From: Candidatus Njordarchaeum guaymasense
GTDB taxonomy: Archaea > Asgardarchaeota > Njordarchaeia > Njordarchaeales > Njordarchaeaceae
Direction of reading: 5' to 3'
DNA: 8,680 bases
Assembly: GCA_030587605.1 (NCBI GenBank)
Contig: JAUQYT010000322.1
Coordinates: 1 to 8,680 of the forward strand
The position numbers were made by a program, and so were the translations under genes. This document shows positions 6,986 through 8,680 of the stretch, piece after piece (the stretch's first letter is position 1; each line of letters opens with the position of its first letter). The notes under the pieces are model-generated. The model saw only the letters and a program-made list of their open reading frames with translations. It was not told the origin of the DNA and ran no database searches.

Positions 6986-7417
6986 CTAGCTTTTGTATGT
7001 TTCATTCATAATTCTCTTGATCAATTTAGTAATCTTTGGAGTTATTCTTTTCAGTTCTTCTTTCGTGACTGTTGATGCCTTATCGCACACCTCTTCATCG
7101 ATAATTGGTTTTCCTTCATCTAGGCAGTAGATCACCGGGTAGTATCTGCATCCTTCAGGTCTGTTTGCATATGCCTTGCAGCTCTTGGATTTGATGTCGA
7201 AGAAATAGCAGACGCCATTCACGTTTTTCAGGGTGCGGAAATCTTTTCTTTTGGCCGTGAAGTTTCTGCCCCTGTAGCCAAGCCTTTCTAGGCGTTTGAT
7301 GTCTTGAGATGATAGCTGCATGGAGGTTTGAGTGCAGCATTTTCCGCAGCGGTCGCAATCCAATTGAATACCCTCCCAGAAAGCTCTTCTCTTTTCTTCG
7401 CACGGCGTGCGGTCCAT
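6986..7417 (-). CDS. YkgJ-type cysteine cluster protein (putative zinc- or iron-binding)
   Basis: The motif CDRCGKCC (C21, C24, C27, C28) followed by GVCYFFD (C70), KSCKAYANRPEGCRYYP (C80, C90), YCLD (C98) and EEVCD (C111) is the standard YkgJ/UPF0153 arrangement: a CxxCxxCC cluster, then CxxY..RPxxCRxxP. Members are small soluble proteins thought to hold a metal ion or Fe-S cluster; their role is not established. The 143-residue length is typical. The ATG at 7417 is fixed by an in-frame TAA three codons upstream. No good Shine-Dalgarno is seen. The end of the protein is lysine-rich and helical. It is probably the first gene of an operon with the C_GCAxxG_C_C protein and is divergent from the KaiC-like gene. 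Confidence 0.9.
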   Translation of the reverse strand: MDRTPCEEKRRAFWEGIQLDCDRCGKCCTQTSMQLSSQDIKRLERLGYRGRNFTAKRKDFRTLKNVNGVCYFFDIKSKSCKAYANRPEGCRYYPVIYCLDEGKPIIDEEVCDKASTVTKEELKRITPKITKLIKRIMNETYKS

Positions 7418-7524
7418 CAGTATCTCTTAGATGGGACTCCAAGACTTTTTTCCCGTTCATACTCATGTAAGGTGGAATAGAATACAAAACAGAGGAAATA
7501 AATAACCGAACGCTACTTATTAGT

Positions 7525-7537
7525 TCACACCCTGTGA
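7525..7537. repeat. TCACA-CCC-TGTGA dyad
   Basis: A perfect five-base-arm, three-base-centre dyad in the middle of the divergent intergenic region. It resembles a small winged-helix operator in form, but dyads of this size are expected about once by chance in this much noncoding DNA. Confidence 0.25.
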
Positions 7538-7592
7538 TACTGAAGGCTCCCGGATTTGTTTTACGGGGAGAACGTTGGTAATAATAAGGGGA

Positions 7593-7643
7593 AGTAGATC
7601 TCTACTGTATATATAGTGGTGGGTGATAACTTCATACAGTAGA
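7593..7643. promoter_or_regulatory. operator-like inverted repeats flanking the KaiC-like gene's TATA box
   Basis: TCTACTGTAT (7601-7610) and its exact reverse complement ATACAGTAGA (7634-7643) form 10-base arms 23 bases apart. The first arm also makes a local palindrome with AGTAGA at 7593-7598. The hexamer AGTAGA/TCTACT thus occurs three times around the TATA box at 7608-7615. A regulator binding here would cover the TATA box and the predicted transcription start near 7637, as expected for repression. The perfect 10-base match is much less likely by chance than the other dyads in the window. Confidence 0.5.
7608..7615 (+). promoter_or_regulatory. TATA box of the KaiC-like gene
   Basis: TATATATA is the clearest archaeal TATA-like element in the window. 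A start of transcription about 25 bases downstream, near 7637, would leave a leader of about 40 bases before the TTG at 7678, which fits the ribosome binding site found there. Confidence 0.55.
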
Positions 7644-7664
7644 AAGGATACGGTAAGTAAGAGT

Positions 7665-7670
7665 GGAGGT
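7665..7670 (+). promoter_or_regulatory. ribosome binding site that fixes the KaiC-like gene's TTG start
   Basis: GGAGGT is a full Shine-Dalgarno core, seven bases before TTG 7678. The upstream GTG at 7663 overlaps it and would lack a well-placed site of its own. Confidence 0.6.
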
Positions 7671-7677
7671 TTCCGAG

Positions 7678-8385
7678 TTGAGTTCTAAGTTTGGCTTACC
7701 GGTTCTGGATGATGCCGTAGGAGGAGGTGTTCCTCGCGGCCACGTGCTACTCCTCGAAGAGGAGACGGGGCTGAGTGAGGACGTACTGGTGTCCCTCTTC
7801 ATTGCAGGTGGTCTGACAAACGAAGAACATGTATTTGTCTTGAACACTGATTACGCTTCATCGACCATCAGGGACCTATTGTCAGGCCAAGGAATCGATG
7901 CCATCGGATTTGAGGATAGCGGGAAACTCTGCTTCATTAACGCTTTTGGAACAGAGGAGCCCTCATCTGAGAAGGCTTATGCCGTTGTTCACAATATTGC
8001 GGACATAAGAGAGATTCACAGTAACGTGAAAAAGTTCTCTGAGAAGATGCAGCCGCCAGAAAAGTTCAGGGGCGTAATAGATAGCCTATCGACTATCATT
8101 CTAAGCTCCGGAGACCCGAGGAGCACGTTCATGTTTGTCCGCAGCCTCGTGATATCGATGAAGAGAAGTGGCGGGATTGTTCTCATGACAATCCACAAGA
8201 AGGCTCATTCTAACCGCCTAATTGCGGCCCTCGAGCATGTGGTTGATGGCGTCATCGAGTTGAGAAAAGAGCATTATTACAGAGACTGGCGCTCCATCTT
8301 CCAGATCAAAAAGATGATAGGAAGGAGATTTTCTACCAGGGAATTCGCTTTCGCAGTTCACGAAGGAAAGTTCGTTGTAGAGTAA
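7678..8385 (+). CDS. RecA-superfamily KaiC/RAD55-like protein with degenerate Walker A (probable pseudo-ATPase)
   Basis: The fold signature is that of single-domain KaiC/RAD55-like proteins: FGLPVLDDAVGGGVPRGHVLLLEEETG at the N-terminus, the second strand EEHVFVLNTDY, the Walker B strand FRGVIDSLSTII, and the C-terminal VVDGVIEL ... KKMIGRRFSTREFAF. In the P-loop, where family members have G-x-P-G-x-G-K-T, this protein reads E-E-T-G-L-S-E-D (residues 28-35 from the TTG), so the lysine and threonine are E34 and D35. The glutamates that usually follow strand two are also absent (NTDYASS), while the Walker B aspartate remains. ATP hydrolysis is therefore unlikely, and a regulatory or partner-binding role is inferred. 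Archaea, including haloarchaea, have similar degenerate KaiC-like proteins. Length is 235 residues from TTG 7678, or 240 from GTG 7663; GGAGGT spacing favours TTG. It has its own promoter and stands alone. Confidence 0.82.
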   Translation: MSSKFGLPVLDDAVGGGVPRGHVLLLEEETGLSEDVLVSLFIAGGLTNEEHVFVLNTDYASSTIRDLLSGQGIDAIGFEDSGKLCFINAFGTEEPSSEKAYAVVHNIADIREIHSNVKKFSEKMQPPEKFRGVIDSLSTIILSSGDPRSTFMFVRSLVISMKRSGGIVLMTIHKKAHSNRLIAALEHVVDGVIELRKEHYYRDWRSIFQIKKMIGRRFSTREFAFAVHEGKFVVE

Positions 8386-8526
8386 TGGATCGCACGGAAG
8401 AGAGCGTGCTCCAAGACACGCGGGAACCCTTACACTGAACGAGTTCTAGATGAAAAGTGGGATCTCGCGGAGACCAGATAGAGTAATCTCCCGCATTACA
8501 TGCCGTAACGTCAAACTCCACTGAGA

Positions 8527-8559
8527 GGGAATAAGTAATCTCTTTTCCAGTTTTTCCCC
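8527..8559 (+). terminator. T-rich terminator-like stretch
   Basis: TCTTTTCC and CAGTTTTTCCCC form consecutive T-tracts of the kind that end archaeal transcripts, about 155 bases past the KaiC-like stop. A weak stem GGGAA (8527-8531) / TTCCC (8554-8558) encloses them. Confidence 0.3.
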
Positions 8560-8640
8560 GCTATCCTTTGTAAGAATAGGGTATTTTCATTGCGAAAAGC
8601 TCGGTCAACTCTTGAATAAGTGAGAAAAAAGGACAACCAA

Positions 8641-8659
8641 TATAAAATGAGAAACTCAT
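8641..8659 (+). promoter_or_regulatory. TATA box plus dyad for a gene beyond the right edge
   Basis: TATAAAA at 8641-8647 is a good TATA-like element preceded by ACAACCAA. It is directly followed by ATGAG-AAA-CTCAT (8647-8659), a dyad placed where a repressor would block transcription starting near 8668. A purine-rich AAAGGA at 8671-8676 could be the next gene's ribosome binding site. The gene itself is not in the window. Confidence 0.4.
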
Positions 8660-8680
8660 AGTGTACCTTCAAAGGAAAAT

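Larger units (their letters stand above)
7418..7662. other. divergent regulatory region rich in dyads, no gene seen
   Basis: This AT-rich gap separates the divergent cysteine-cluster and KaiC-like genes. Near the left gene, the minus strand has a T-rich element (about 7496-7506, read as TTATTTATTT) that could be its TATA box. Further right are a TCACA-CCC-TGTGA dyad (7525-7537), an imperfect hairpin CTCCCG / CGGGGAG (7547-7570), an AGTAGA-TC-TCTACT dyad (7593-7606), the TATATATA box (7608-7615) and a second arm at 7634-7643. No open frame or RNA gene stands out. Confidence 0.5.
8386..8680. other. 3' intergenic stretch, no gene seen
   Basis: No convincing open frame or tRNA is visible on either strand in these 295 bases. 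It contains a 9-base direct repeat AGTAATCTC (8482-8490 and 8534-8542), GC-rich complementary words (GCGGGA near 8420, TCCCGC near 8488) that could pair over a distance, a T-rich stretch (8541-8559), and a promoter-like element at the right edge. Confidence 0.4.

Noticed and set aside
7155..7487. 110-residue minus-strand frame overlapping the cysteine-cluster gene
   Set aside because: It is out of frame with the clear CxxCxxCC coding frame and has no family signature.
8333..8521. 62-residue open frame on the minus strand
   Set aside because: It overlaps the 3' end of the KaiC-like gene, has no recognisable motif and a low-quality composition, and lacks a ribosome binding site; most likely chance.
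8425..8530. C/D-box small RNA suggested by CTGA and AGATGAA words
   Set aside because: The boxes are not correctly spaced, with about 70 bases between the C'-like and final D-like words, and no terminal stem is seen.
8482..8542. 9-base direct repeat AGTAATCTC as a possible attachment site or array
   Set aside because: Only two copies 52 bases apart, with no integrase, tRNA end or further repeats; weak evidence for any element.

Overview
The window looks like ordinary chromosomal DNA from an archaeon. The evidence is a RecA/KaiC-like protein of archaeal type, a DUF763 protein, a two-part (split) UxaA-family lyase, TATA-box-like promoter elements upstream of several genes, and good Shine-Dalgarno cores (GGAGG, AGGTGA). 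A Bathyarchaeia-type or other Thermoproteota-related lineage is my guess from the gene mix; the sequence alone does not prove it. I see no mobile element, CRISPR array, rRNA or tRNA.

Layout, left to right. Bases 1-89 are a short gap that may hold the last 15 codons of a plus-strand gene. Bases 90-1949 (minus) encode UvrC, the nuclease subunit of nucleotide excision repair. Bases 2069-3235 and 3232-3519 (both minus) encode the large and small subunits of a UxaA-family lyase (altronate dehydratase / sulfolactate sulfo-lyase type); the two genes overlap by four bases as ATGA. A short divergent promoter region (about 3520-3656) separates them from a plus-strand pair: a DUF763 protein with a helix-hairpin-helix (3657-4817), then a YtcJ-like metal-dependent amidohydrolase (4904-6451, possibly from 4814 with a GTGA overlap). 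Convergent to these, with only seven bases between the stop codons, are two minus-strand genes for small cysteine-rich proteins: a C_GCAxxG_C_C redox-type protein (6459-6935) and a YkgJ-type zinc/iron cysteine-cluster protein (6986-7417). A 245-260 base regulatory region rich in dyads leads to a plus-strand gene (7678-8385) for a KaiC/RAD55-like protein whose Walker A lysine and threonine are replaced, probably a pseudo-ATPase. The last 295 bases hold no gene; they contain a T-rich terminator-like stretch and, at the right edge, a promoter-like TATAAAA for a gene beyond the window.

The genes do not form a single pathway. The clear functional units are the split lyase pair, the DUF763-amidohydrolase pair (same strand, tightly spaced, no known link), and the two cysteine-rich proteins (probable operon). 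The most interesting items are the degenerate KaiC-like protein with its own 10-bp inverted repeat around the TATA box, and the uncharacterised DUF763 protein with a probable DNA-binding hairpin. I found no clearly new multi-gene system.
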